A DNA stretch of 64,000 nt from an uncultured Collinsella sp. (GCA_902489775.1 CABUBH010000002.1:22171-86170); one strand, 5' to 3'; numbered from the stretch's first letter, positions 25,707-34,656 are shown. Translations and numbers: made by a program. The notes: generated from the sequence alone by a model not told the origin.

Positions 25707-26570
25707 TTATTCGATGATAGTGCGAGAGTTTTGCTTGTGCATGGTGGCGAGCATGTGCTTGGGAACGGCGTGGGTCATGCAGCTGCCGATGGTCGCACTC
25801 GCGGCGGCCTTCGCTGCATCGCTAGCGTTTTTGGTCGCGTAGCTGTGGCGGAAACGCTTGAGCATGGCAATGTCGTTGCCGCCGTCGCCGTAGACCGCGA
25901 CCTCGTCCTCGGCAATACCGTAGTAGCCCGCCAGCCAGGCCACGCTCTCGCCCTTGTTGCACGCCACGTCCGTGATCTCGAACATCACCGGATCGAACGG
26001 CGCGTTGACCACGCGGTCCGATCGCTCGGCCAAATATGCCTTAAGGTCGCGCTCCAGCTCGGGCGAGGTCACGCGGCAGTTGATCTTGCACACATCGTGG
26101 CGCAGGATGTCACCGATCGACTGGTCGAAATATTGCTCCTCGTGATACCCGCCACGTGCACGCATGCCACGCATCACGATACGCTTGATAGGGCTGTCCT
26201 TTTTAAAGCCCGCCTGGTGCATCTCGAACGACCCACTCGAGAACATGCCATCGGGCGTGGAGCAATCAAAGCAAATGTCCGGAAACTCCTTGAGCAGTTC
26301 CTCGGTGATCTGCGGGTCAATGGTCCAGGTTTTGAGCACCTCGCCATGACTGTCGCGCACGATGGAGCCGTTAGAGCAGCAGGCATCGAGCGCCAGCCCT
26401 GTAAAGCCATGCTCGCCGATTGGCAACGTCGAGCGCCCGGTCGCGGGAACCACATGCAAGCCAGCCTCGGTCAGCTCGCGAATGGCATGGCGGATGGTCC
26501 CATCTGCCTCGTGTAGGGCGTTTAGCAGCGTTCCGTCTAAGTCACTCGCAAACATCTTGATCATGGGCAT
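25707..26570 (-). CDS. Cof-type HAD-IIB family phosphatase
   Basis: 287 residues. HAD motif I is FASDLDGTLL (nucleophile D10 and acid D12); motif II is the VVPATGRS region; the C2 cap lies in the middle; motif III/IV appears as NKGESVAWLAG and AVYGDGGNDIAMLKRF with the conserved GDGxND. These enzymes dephosphorylate sugar phosphates or cofactors in the cytosol; substrate unknown. AAGGAGAG precedes the ATG; a second in-frame ATG two codons later is also possible. Confidence 0.9.
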   Translation of the reverse strand: MPMIKMFASDLDGTLLNALHEADGTIRHAIRELTEAGLHVVPATGRSTLPIGEHGFTGLALDACCSNGSIVRDSHGEVLKTWTIDPQITEELLKEFPDICFDCSTPDGMFSSGSFEMHQAGFKKDSPIKRIVMRGMRARGGYHEEQYFDQSIGDILRHDVCKINCRVTSPELERDLKAYLAERSDRVVNAPFDPVMFEITDVACNKGESVAWLAGYYGIAEDEVAVYGDGGNDIAMLKRFRHSYATKNASDAAKAAASATIGSCMTHAVPKHMLATMHKQNSRTIIE

Positions 26571-26678
26571 GCCTCTCCTTCGTCTGCACGATATTGTAGA
26601 CGAGAACGGGCGTGCCCAAACAATGGCGTCCCGGCGCGGCGAGACAATGCTTCCGTAAATTCACGATGCCCCAGTGCC

Positions 26679-27941
26679 TTAAGACATTCGCCATAAGCGA
26701 CTTTTCAGCCGATAAAATAGTGCCGTCGTCAACGTCAGCACCGCCAACATTCCTGCGAATACACTCGCCGGTGTCCATCGATCATATGCGAGCCCATAAA
26801 CCAATTGGCCAATAGGCGTTGCACAGGAAAGCATCATATAAACGAGTGCCAGCACTTTTCCGCAGAGTTCCTTTGGCGCTGACCGCTGAACAAATGAAAC
26901 GATTTCGACCGATGCAATGCTTGCCCACGCCATGACCCATGCCGAGCCGGCCGCAAGCGCGGCAAACGCTAATTCATTAGGACCGCTCAGTAGCGTGACA
27001 ATAATCGGTACGACTCCAAAACAGATCATCGCAACATATCGACATATGCCCTTGAAGGAAAAACGATGCGGCCAAATACCGACCAAACCACTGCCGACAA
27101 GACCACCTAAGCCCATAGCCACCTCAATAATCCCAACAAAGGATGACTGCATTCCGAGATGCTTTGCAACGATGACGGGAGCACCAATCGTTAACCCAAC
27201 TAACGCAAGGTTCAAAATAGCTGCAAGCAAAAACCCAACGAGCAATGATGCGTTTTGAAACAGGTACCGAATCGACTCCCGAAAATCGTTTCGGCATGTC
27301 GAGCAAGTCGTACTGTCCCCTGTCATTCCAGATGAGGCATTTCGCTTGAGTGCGCCCCCGAACAGCAGGGCTGATATCGCAAACGTCAACGCCGCGGTTT
27401 CGCATAGAGCATCGATACCAAAGCACCCATAGACTGCCGTCCCGACCACAGGGCCCAAGATATTGCTCGCCATGGTTATTTGCGAGACCAACGCAGTGGC
27501 ACGCTCAACCTTTTCTGGGCCCGTCATGCACACCGTCTCAATTTGAAGCATCGGTTTCAGCAGCGATTGGATGCCATATTGGACGCAAAGCATTGCTACC
27601 ACGACAACGGCAAGAGGCAGCGAACGCCTCATGGGGATAAACAACAGTGATGCAGCCATCAGAACAATGCCGAGTACCACAAGAACCCCGCGATGTCTCC
27701 CGCGATCCGCCAGAATTCCGCCAGCCGGAGTCGCAAGCACGCCCGGCACGAACGCTATCGCCGCGACGGTGCCATATAACGTTGACGAGCCGCTGCAATC
27801 GAACAAGTAAAGCGGGCACGCAAAGCACAGTGCCGACAACATCGAATACGCGCACAACTGTGCAACAAGAAGACCGAAAAGCCTGATAGATCGCACTGTT
27901 TTTTGCGTCAGCGAGACGCTACTCCTCCGCATTCCAGCCAT
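26679..27941 (-). CDS. MFS transporter under TetR control
   Basis: 420 residues, 12 predicted membrane helices. The MFS loop motif appears as GGILADRGRHRGVLV after helix 2. A Cys pair, STCRND, lies in the central loop. It resembles drug/multisubstrate exporters. Start ATG 27941 with AAGGGG upstream; a longer frame reaches 28019 but would cover the operator region. Two TetR-type operators (27955-27975, 28021-28039) lie in the spacer behind the upstream TetR gene, so inducible efflux is likely. Confidence 0.85.
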   Translation of the reverse strand: MAGMRRSSVSLTQKTVRSIRLFGLLVAQLCAYSMLSALCFACPLYLFDCSGSSTLYGTVAAIAFVPGVLATPAGGILADRGRHRGVLVVLGIVLMAASLLFIPMRRSLPLAVVVVAMLCVQYGIQSLLKPMLQIETVCMTGPEKVERATALVSQITMASNILGPVVGTAVYGCFGIDALCETAALTFAISALLFGGALKRNASSGMTGDSTTCSTCRNDFRESIRYLFQNASLLVGFLLAAILNLALVGLTIGAPVIVAKHLGMQSSFVGIIEVAMGLGGLVGSGLVGIWPHRFSFKGICRYVAMICFGVVPIIVTLLSGPNELAFAALAAGSAWVMAWASIASVEIVSFVQRSAPKELCGKVLALVYMMLSCATPIGQLVYGLAYDRWTPASVFAGMLAVLTLTTALFYRLKSRLWRMS

Positions 27942-27954
27942 AAGCCTACCCCTT

Positions 27955-27975
27955 ATACATACCGCTAGTATGTAT
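27955..27975. promoter_or_regulatory. TetR-type operator, proximal copy
   Basis: ATACATAC-CGCTA-GTATGTAT, perfect 8-base arms, 14 bases upstream of the MFS start codon. Shares the pattern TACATAC-CGYTR-GTATSTA with the site at 28021. Confidence 0.75.
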
Positions 27976-28020
27976 TTAATGACTTGAAAAGGGCAGCCGT
28001 GGCTACCCTCACAAATCAAT

Positions 28021-28039
28021 TACATACCGTTGGTATCTA
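28021..28039. promoter_or_regulatory. TetR-type operator, distal copy
   Basis: TACATAC-CGTTG-GTATCTA, one mismatch from perfect symmetry. It lies just before the stop of the TetR gene, 66 bases from the first copy. Two spaced operators suggest cooperative binding. Confidence 0.7.
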
Positions 28040-28041
28040 TA

Positions 28042-28704
28042 TTACCACCCGGCGCGGTCCCATACGTCCCAAATCTGCGCCGTTGTCTGAAGCACTTCAT
28101 TACCCAAATCGAGCCCCACCGCGGCCGCCATCTGCGCCAAACATTGTGCGCGAGCGAGCATTCGCTCCTTGGGCTCGAGCGGACGGAACAATGGCATCAG
28201 CCAAAGATTCGCCAACAACGATACGGCCTCCGCCGCTTCGCGCGGGCATTCACACACAATGGAGCCGTCGGCAATGCCCTCCTCGATCACTGGCAAGAGA
28301 CAGCCATCGGCCGACTCGTCAAACGAACCTTGGTACTGCATCGCCAGCAGCCGCGAGCTTTTTACCGGATCTGCCGCAGGATGCATGCGAGCCCATAGCT
28401 CGATTTGCGGAACGACGGACTCGGGCGCATAAAGTCGTTTGAGCTTTTGAGCTCCCGTCATATTGCCAGCACCGAGTGTCGCGCGACGGTGCTCAGCAAT
28501 CGGAGCCATCGCTCGATCAAATGCGGCATTGAAAATCTCTTCTTTACTCTTGAAGTGATGATAGATAGCGCCCTTGGTCATGCCGTCGAGACGGTCAACG
28601 ATATCCTGGATGCTCGTTCCCTCATAACCCTGTGCGCAGAATAGCTCCAGCGCCGCGTCGAGAATCTTCGCGACCGTCTCCTCGGGATATTTATTGCGAC
28701 CCAT
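28042..28704 (-). CDS. TetR/AcrR family repressor of the MFS gene
   Basis: 220 residues from ATG 28704. The DNA-binding domain is typical: ETVAKILDAALELFCAQGYE, TSIQDIVDRLDGMTKGAIYH, HFKSKEEIFNAAFD. The C-terminal ligand-binding half is helical and acidic. Upstream of and co-directional with the MFS gene, with two near-identical palindromes in the 100-base spacer, as expected for a repressor acting on the transporter promoter. The first 12 codons of the longer frame (28740) lack a ribosome site. Confidence 0.9.
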   Translation of the reverse strand: MGRNKYPEETVAKILDAALELFCAQGYEGTSIQDIVDRLDGMTKGAIYHHFKSKEEIFNAAFDRAMAPIAEHRRATLGAGNMTGAQKLKRLYAPESVVPQIELWARMHPAADPVKSSRLLAMQYQGSFDESADGCLLPVIEEGIADGSIVCECPREAAEAVSLLANLWLMPLFRPLEPKERMLARAQCLAQMAAAVGLDLGNEVLQTTAQIWDVWDRAGW

Positions 28705-28778
28705 AATTCGTCCATCCGCAACGCAAGCCTTATGTCTCATGACAGTATTTTAACGTTGCGAGTGACAAACAGACGAAC

Positions 28779-29117
28779 CTACACTGCAGCGGGGCCGTGT
28801 TCGCCGGTGCGTATGCGGATAACCTCCTCGACCGGCTCGACCCAGATCTTACCGTCGCCGACGGCGCCAGTGCGTGCGGCGTTGCAGATGATATCGACAA
28901 TACCGTCGACATGTTCATCGGCGCAGATAAGGGTGAACTGCACCTTGGGAATCGTGTTGACGAGCAGCTCGTTGCCGCGCACGTACTCCTTCCAGCCGTG
29001 CTGCGCACCGCAGCCCCGCACCTGGTTAATCGTCATGCCGCGAACATCGGCAGCAAACAGCGCATCCTTAAGAACCTCAAGCTTCTCAGCACGAACGATC
29101 GCCGTAATCTTTTTCAT
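28779..29117 (-). CDS. glnK: P-II nitrogen regulatory protein
   Basis: 112 residues. Trimeric signal protein binding ATP/ADP and 2-oxoglutarate and blocking the Amt channel. The N-terminus MKKITAIVRAEKLEVLKDAL, the T-loop QHGWKEYVRGNELLVNTIPK and the GAVGDGKIWVEPVEEVIRIR signature are present. At the place of the modified Tyr51 of E. coli GlnB/GlnK (R-G-A-E-Y) the sequence has Leu (R-G-N-E-L), so uridylylation at that site is impossible. Lies downstream of amt on the same strand, as in most bacteria. Confidence 0.93.
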   Translation of the reverse strand: MKKITAIVRAEKLEVLKDALFAADVRGMTINQVRGCGAQHGWKEYVRGNELLVNTIPKVQFTLICADEHVDGIVDIICNAARTGAVGDGKIWVEPVEEVIRIRTGEHGPAAV

Positions 29118-29167
29118 AGTGAATTCCTCTCTTCAATAAAAGAAATGAATTGCCATTCAATGACGCG

Positions 29168-29310
29168 GGTTTCCCAGGTGCCCGAGATTGCCCCGAAAGA
29201 GGAGCGCCGCGTACTTCGGTACGCAAGCGACGGTTTGAGGGGCAAGGTCGGGTGCCTGGGGAAGCCGCGCGACGGTTTGAAGGGCAAGGTGCGGTGCTTG
29301 GGGAAGCCGC
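29168..29310. repeat. structured amt-glnK spacer: large hairpin plus 42-base tandem repeat
   Basis: 29168-29194 is complementary, with few mismatches, to 29239-29266, and the loop contains a GCGTAC-TTCG-GTACGC stem (29209-29224) closed by a UUCG tetraloop. The 42-base unit GCGACGGTTTG... at 29227-29268 is repeated directly at 29269-29310 with four changes, the second copy ending at the amt stop codon. Could affect mRNA stability between amt and glnK or be a mobile repeat. Confidence 0.75.
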
Positions 29311-30587
29311 TAGTCAAGTCCCGAGAAGGAGGGATACGCGCTCTCGCCGTGCTGACTCGCATCCAAGCCCAGCGCCTCGTCGGCCTCGTCCACGCGCAGG
29401 CTGCCGTGGAGCAGCGCCTTGACCACTGCGGCGATCACCAAATCGAGCACCAGCACAATAGCAACCGTCACCACAATGCCCAAAATCTGCGAGATGAGCA
29501 GCGACACGTCGCCCGTGTAGAACAGACCACCCTTACCGGTCCACGAGAGCTCCGGCACACAGAACAGGCCCGTGAGCACGCCGCCCAAGATGCCGCCGAT
29601 ACCGTGGCAACCGAACGCGTCGAGCGCATCGTCGTAGCCGAACTTGGTCTTAAGATGGCTGATGGCCAAGTAGCAGACGGGCGACACGATCAGGCCCATA
29701 ACCAGCGCTGCCCACGGCTCGACAAAGCCCGCGCCGGGCGTGACCACCACAAGGCCCGCAACCAGACCGGTGCTGGCGCCCACCAGCGTGGGGCGACCGG
29801 TGTGCACGCGCTCGACGGCAAGCCACGAGACCATGCCCGCCGCGCTGGCCGTCACGGTGTTGAGGATGGCAAGCGCCGCCACGGCGTCGGCCTTAAACTC
29901 GCTGCCGCCGTTAAAGCCAAACCAGCCAAACCAAAGCAGCCCGGCGCCCAACGCCACAAACGGCACGTTATGCGGGCGATAGCTCACCATGCCAAAGCCG
30001 CGACGACGGCCAAGCATTAAGCAGAGAATCAGGCCCGTGAGACCGGACGAAATGTGTACTACGTCGCCGCCGGCAAAGTCGAGCGCGCCGATCATGTCGC
30101 CGATAAAGGAGCCCTCGCCGCCCCAGACCATGTGGGCGAGTGGCGCATAGACCACGAGCAGCCAAATGCCCAGGAAGGCCGTCATGGCACCAAACTTAAC
30201 GCGGCCGGCCAGGCTGCCCGTGACGATAGCGGCCGTGATCATGGCAAACGCCATCTGGAAGGCGATGTTAATGATCTGAGGGTAGACGGCACCGTCCGCG
30301 GCATTGCCCTCGGCCGCCTGCAGCACCTGGTTGAGCACCGGCAGGCACAGCAGCTGGTCAAGGCCTCCAATAAACGGGCTGGAACCGTCGCCGCCGTAGG
30401 CCAGCGACCAGCCGGCAACAATCCACAGCACACCAACCAGGCCAATGGCGCCAAAGCACATGAGCATGGTGTTGATGACATTTTTGCGCCTGGACAGGCC
30501 GCCATAGAAAAACGCCAGACCCGGTGTCATTAAAAACACGAGCATGGTGCAGATGAGCATAAACGTTGTCGATTCCGTATCGTACAT
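29310..30587 (-). CDS. amtB: ammonium transporter
   Basis: 425 residues, 11 membrane helices. Conserved Amt features: FFYGGLSRRKNVINTMLMCF in helix 1, GDVVHISSGLTGLI containing the first pore His, and the FGCHGIGGILGG motif with the second His. A C-terminal cytosolic tail (VDEADEALGLDASQHGESAY) is the GlnK contact region. Start at ATG 30587 (MYDTES) because AAGGGAG is five bases upstream; a longer frame to 30644 lacks it. Forms an operon with glnK across a structured spacer. Confidence 0.94.
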   Translation of the reverse strand: MYDTESTTFMLICTMLVFLMTPGLAFFYGGLSRRKNVINTMLMCFGAIGLVGVLWIVAGWSLAYGGDGSSPFIGGLDQLLCLPVLNQVLQAAEGNAADGAVYPQIINIAFQMAFAMITAAIVTGSLAGRVKFGAMTAFLGIWLLVVYAPLAHMVWGGEGSFIGDMIGALDFAGGDVVHISSGLTGLILCLMLGRRRGFGMVSYRPHNVPFVALGAGLLWFGWFGFNGGSEFKADAVAALAILNTVTASAAGMVSWLAVERVHTGRPTLVGASTGLVAGLVVVTPGAGFVEPWAALVMGLIVSPVCYLAISHLKTKFGYDDALDAFGCHGIGGILGGVLTGLFCVPELSWTGKGGLFYTGDVSLLISQILGIVVTVAIVLVLDLVIAAVVKALLHGSLRVDEADEALGLDASQHGESAYPSFSGLD

Positions 30588-30785
30588 TCGCTCTCCCTTG
30601 GTCGCGTGGACGTTGTCGGCGCCCATAATGCGGCCGAGGGGCAACTGGTGTAGACCAGATACGGCGTTGTTAAACGCTGCGTTGTCGAATGGAAACGGTG
30701 CCGCAATCTTGGAAACGGCACGGCAACGGACGCGAAACGGACGGGAAATACGCGAGCAAGGGAGCCGTGAGCGCGCCCGTCCCGG

Positions 30786-31805
30786 CTAGCGCCGAAACAG
30801 CTCGTGGACGCGGTCGCGGAGATTAGTTGCTCGAATGACACCTTCGTAGCGATTGATGCGCAGGCGCGGGAAGGCGTTAAAGAAGCGTAGGTCGCGGCGG
30901 CTGAGTGACACGCTCGGCACCGGACGGCTCATGCGCTTGCCGGCAAGGCGGCGACTGAGCGACGGACGCGGCCTGCTCGGCGCGGCATCGGCCACGCGGC
31001 GGGCGGCAAGCGCCAGGCCGCGAGCACCATCCGAGATAAATGTCGGCATCGAAGCCTTCTCACGAAGGGCATCGAGCGTCGCGTCGCCCAGCTCCGCCAG
31101 CCATGCGTTAACGGCACGGCTGCGGATATGCGTCTGTGCCACCGAGTCGATCGCCGAATCGGGAATACGTTCGAGCATTGAGTCCGAGGCATCGGCAAGC
31201 GACTCATTGATGCGGTCGGCAAGGTCGGCCCGGACGCGCTCCAGCTGATCAGACAGACGCCGCCAGCTCGCCAACGAGCACACCGCGTCGACCATCATCG
31301 CGACCGCGACGATAAAGGCGGACAGCCGCACAATCAGCACCGGCAGATAGCCAAGCAGTCCCAGCAATGCCGGCTCCACTAAACGACAAATACACAACGC
31401 ACCCAGGCCAAACGCGCATGCCCAGTACAGGCAGATGCGTCCGTGCAGGTTAAACGGCAGGTGCGAATAGTCCCAAAAGCGAGCGCCCGTTGTTTTTTCC
31501 AACAGCACGCCTACGCTGTACTCAATCACGCTGCATACGAGCGCTGCGGCGACAAACTGGCTCGAGGCATCCGGAATCCCACGCAACAGCAGCCAGCAGG
31601 CAATGCCGCCCGCGCCATAGATGGGGCAGCACGGCCCAAGCAAAAAGCCACTGTTGGCAAATCGTCCGTGATTGAGCATGGCGCATACTGTCGACTCCCA
31701 TGCCCAACCGCAAAACCCGTAAAAGGCAAACGAGAGCACCAGTGCCGAGAGTGGGCAGGCGGCAAGCGTCGCGCCGTCAAATGCCATGTCGATCGCGGTC
31801 CCCAC
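30786..31805 (-). CDS. CmpB-family putative ABC transporter permease (PF06541-type)
   Basis: 339 residues. Four to five membrane helices in the first 170 residues with the motifs FYGFCGWAWES, GFLLGPCCPIYGAGG, LEKTTGARFWDYS and GRICLYWACAFGLGAL, diagnostic of the family annotated as putative ABC transporter permease. The C-terminal half (170-339) is soluble, helical and very Arg-rich. No ATPase gene is adjacent, and a genuine ABC role is doubtful for this family. GTG start with GAGGAGAGGG, only 3 bases after the HD-protein stop, so both genes are one operon. Confidence 0.8.
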   Translation of the reverse strand: MGTAIDMAFDGATLAACPLSALVLSFAFYGFCGWAWESTVCAMLNHGRFANSGFLLGPCCPIYGAGGIACWLLLRGIPDASSQFVAAALVCSVIEYSVGVLLEKTTGARFWDYSHLPFNLHGRICLYWACAFGLGALCICRLVEPALLGLLGYLPVLIVRLSAFIVAVAMMVDAVCSLASWRRLSDQLERVRADLADRINESLADASDSMLERIPDSAIDSVAQTHIRSRAVNAWLAELGDATLDALREKASMPTFISDGARGLALAARRVADAAPSRPRPSLSRRLAGKRMSRPVPSVSLSRRDLRFFNAFPRLRINRYEGVIRATNLRDRVHELFRR

Positions 31806-31808
31806 CGT

Positions 31809-32366
31809 CTACCCTCTCCTCTTCTCGCTCGAATCTTTGCTCGAGCCGTCACTCGAGCCCTCGTTCGAATCGTTCGCGCCGCCTTTGCGCCGCAGACGAC
31901 CGGAGACTGTCTCGCGCAGAGCGCACCATTTATCTGCCAGGCATACAATCCAAGCCTCACGACACGTCGGCGGCACTGGCACCAGCGGAAACATATGCCG
32001 CACGATAATATTCCGTTCGCGCGGCGTCAGCTCAAAATCTTCCTCCGCACGTGCCAGGGCAAAAAACGGGTGGCGAAAGCCATGCAGCCGATGGCTTGGG
32101 TCGGGATCGTGCCAGTCATAGAGAAAGTAATCGTGCAGCAGGGCCCCGCGCAGCAATGAAGCACGGTCAACCGAAACGCCAGCACGTCCAAGGCGCTCGG
32201 CAAAGGACAGGCTCGCCCGTGCCACCGAGGTCACATGCGCATACACCGTCACGTCGCCATGCTGGATAAACTCGCGCGTCAGGTCCAAGCGACCCGCCTG
32301 GGCCAGCAGACGGGCGGCATCGTCGACCTCGCGTGCGATGTTCTCGGCACGAACGACATCGGACAT
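31809..32366 (-). CDS. HD-domain phosphohydrolase
   Basis: 185 residues. HD pattern: His in FIQHGDVTVYAHVTSVAR, the LLRGALLHDYFLYDW HD pair, and HMFPLVPVPP with further metal-ligand histidines. Similar small HD proteins precede CmpB-type genes in Coriobacteria and Firmicutes, as here. The last 25 residues are Ser/Asp/Gly-rich and disordered. Start 32366 has GGAGG upstream; a frame extension to 32438 does not. Confidence 0.82.
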   Translation of the reverse strand: MSDVVRAENIAREVDDAARLLAQAGRLDLTREFIQHGDVTVYAHVTSVARASLSFAERLGRAGVSVDRASLLRGALLHDYFLYDWHDPDPSHRLHGFRHPFFALARAEEDFELTPRERNIIVRHMFPLVPVPPTCREAWIVCLADKWCALRETVSGRLRRKGGANDSNEGSSDGSSKDSSEKRRG

Positions 32367-32594
32367 GCTGCCTCCTTCCAGCGACTCACGGCGACAAGCC
32401 ACGGCCTGTGCACAATCGATAAAAACATCATGGAACATATCAGTATGGCATCGGACAAAACGTTTTGCCCCACCAGTTGGCGAATTACCGCGCCGCCGTC
32501 ACATATCAAACGCCAAAATGTGCGAGACTGTCTTGTGCAATTGTGCCGGCCGAGGGAGTGCCGGCGCACGATTCGCATGGAGTAACCCACAACG

Positions 32595-34376
32595 ATGCTG
32601 CTTACGCAAACGACAACGCCCGAGGACGTCAAGGCTCTCGACCGCGCCGAGCTTCCGCTGCTCTGCGGCGAGATCCGTCAGGCAATCCTCGAAAGCTCCG
32701 CCGCCGTCGGCGGGCACGTTGCCCCCAACTTGGGCGTCGTTGAGCTTACGGTTGCGCTTCATCGCGTATTTAACTCCCCCATCGACAAGATTGTCTTTGA
32801 CGTTTCGCACCAGACCTACGCCCACAAGGCGCTGACCGGGCGCGCGTACACTTATATCGATCCGGAGCGTTATGGTGAGGCTTCTGGCTTTGCCAATCCC
32901 GACGAGTCCGAGCACGACCTGTTCGCCATGGGCCATACCTCCACGTCGGTGAGCCTGGGCTGCGGCCTGGCGTACGCTCGTGACCTGGCGGGCGATGCGT
33001 ACAACGTCATCACCATCATTGGCGACGGCTCGCTTTCGGGCGGCCTGGCGTTTGAGGGCTTTAACAACACCGCCGAACTCGATAGCAACCTGATCATCAT
33101 CGTCAACGATAACGACCAGTCCATTGCCGAGAACCATGGCGGCCTGTATCGCAATCTGGCCGAGCTGCGCGCCAGCAACGGCACCTGTGAGCGCAACGTT
33201 TTCCGCGCGATGGGGCTCGACTACCGCTATCTGGACGCCGGTAACGACGTGTTGGCCCTCGTCGACGCGTTGCAGGAACTGCGCGATATCGATCACCCCA
33301 TCGTACTGCACGTCTCGACCGCCAAGGGCAAGGGCTTTGAGCCAGCCCAGAGCGACCCCGAGCGCTGGCACCACGTGGGTCCGTTTGACATGGCGACCGG
33401 GCGCAAGCTCTGCCCGGGCCATCCGAGCGAGCCTGCGCCGCGCACCTACGCCGACATTACGGGCGAGGCGCTCAGCGCCGCCATCGAGCGCGATCCGCAG
33501 GTCGTGGGCATCACGGCCGCCACACCCTACATCATGGGCTTTACGCCCGAGCTTCGCGCTGCCGCCGGCAAACAGTTCGTCGATGTGGGCATTGCCGAGG
33601 AACACGCCGTGACCTTTGCCACCGCGCTTGCGCGCTCGGGCGCCAAGCCAGTCTTTGGTGTGTACGGGACGTTTTTGCAGCGCGCCTACGACGAACTGTG
33701 GCACGACCTGTGCCTCAACGACGCCCCCGCAACCATCCTGCTGTTTGGCGCGTCGATCTTTGGCACCACATCCGAGACACACCTCTCGTTCTTTGATATT
33801 TCTATGCTGGGCGGACTTCCCAACATGCGCTACCTGGCACCGGCCTGCATGGAGGAATATCTGTCCATGCTGAGCTGGTCGCTCGATCACCGCGAGCATC
33901 CCGTGGCGATCCGCGTGCCCGGCATTGGCCTGGTAAGCCGCCCCGATTTGGCGCCCGCCGAGGACACCGACTACAGCGCCGTTCGCTACAACGTCGTACG
34001 TCAGGGCCGCGATGTGGCCGTGCTTGCGCTTGGCGATTTCTTTGAGCTGGGCGAGCGCGTGGCAAACCGCTTGGCTGCCGAGTACGGCATCGAGGCCACG
34101 CTCGTCAACCCGCGCTTTGCAACCGAGCTCGACCGCGAGTTCCTCGACAGCCTTGCCACCGAGCATCGCGTTGTCGTCACCCTCGAGGACGGCATATTGG
34201 ACGGCGGCTGGGGCGAGCGTGTCGCGTGCTACTTGGCCTGCACGCCAGTGCGCACACGCACCTTCGGCATCGCCAAGGGCTTCCCCGACCGCTACGACCC
34301 CAACGAGCTGCTCGCTCAGAACGGCATGACGGTCGAGAACATGGCCGCCGAGGCCGTAAGGCTACTCAACGAGTAA
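32595..34376 (+). CDS. dxs: 1-deoxy-D-xylulose-5-phosphate synthase-like enzyme
   Basis: 593 residues, shorter than the usual ~620-640. Thiamine-diphosphate motif GDGSLSGGLAFEGFNN...NDND near residues 142-177, FDVSHQTYAHKALTGR in the N-terminal pocket, DVGIAEEHAVTFATALA with the catalytic Glu, and a transketolase C-terminal domain. DXS joins pyruvate and glyceraldehyde 3-phosphate for isoprenoid and thiamine synthesis. Differences from housekeeping DXS (SHQTYAHK instead of GHQxYxHK, NDNDQSIAEN instead of NDNxMSIxxN) suggest a divergent, DXS-like branch. No other pathway gene is near. A strong terminator follows. Confidence 0.8.
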   Translation: MLLTQTTTPEDVKALDRAELPLLCGEIRQAILESSAAVGGHVAPNLGVVELTVALHRVFNSPIDKIVFDVSHQTYAHKALTGRAYTYIDPERYGEASGFANPDESEHDLFAMGHTSTSVSLGCGLAYARDLAGDAYNVITIIGDGSLSGGLAFEGFNNTAELDSNLIIIVNDNDQSIAENHGGLYRNLAELRASNGTCERNVFRAMGLDYRYLDAGNDVLALVDALQELRDIDHPIVLHVSTAKGKGFEPAQSDPERWHHVGPFDMATGRKLCPGHPSEPAPRTYADITGEALSAAIERDPQVVGITAATPYIMGFTPELRAAAGKQFVDVGIAEEHAVTFATALARSGAKPVFGVYGTFLQRAYDELWHDLCLNDAPATILLFGASIFGTTSETHLSFFDISMLGGLPNMRYLAPACMEEYLSMLSWSLDHREHPVAIRVPGIGLVSRPDLAPAEDTDYSAVRYNVVRQGRDVAVLALGDFFELGERVANRLAAEYGIEATLVNPRFATELDREFLDSLATEHRVVVTLEDGILDGGWGERVACYLACTPVRTRTFGIAKGFPDRYDPNELLAQNGMTVENMAAEAVRLLNE

Positions 34377-34415
34377 AAAACCTCCGCAAGGGAAGCACCC
34401 CTGCGGAGGTTTTTG
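34376..34415 (+). terminator. terminator of the dxs-like gene
   Basis: AAAAACCTCCGCAAGGG pairs with CCCCTGCGGAGGTTTTT around AAGCAC, directly after the stop codon. Confidence 0.9.
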
Positions 34416-34431
34416 TTTTCACGACGCAACT

Positions 34432-34649
34432 ATCTTGATCTGTAACACCTAGAGACCAAATTAACGTCCAGATGTTACAGATCGAGACGAACCGTTTAAG
34501 CCCCTGATGTTTATCTCAATCTGTAACAATTAGGGGCCAAATCCTCGTCCAACTGTTACAGATCGAGACATTCGAATTCCCCTGAAGAGAAAATCTCAAT
34601 CTGTAACAGTTACTCAACATAAACGGCTGCAGATGTTACAGATCGAGAT
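34432..34649. repeat. array of six alternating 16-base inverted units, ~40-base phase
   Basis: ATCTCRATCTGTAACA occurs forward at 34432, 34513 and 34593 and inverted (TGTTACAGATCGAGAY) at 34473, 34554 and 34634. Start-to-start distances are 41, 40, 41, 39, 41. DNA between units is not conserved. The array fills the space between the dxs terminator and the alcohol dehydrogenase stop. Confidence 0.9.
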
Positions 34650-34656
34650 AATACGG

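Noticed and set aside
34432..34649. CRISPR array
   Set aside because: Units alternate in orientation and are only 16 bases; CRISPR repeats are direct and longer, and no cas gene is present.
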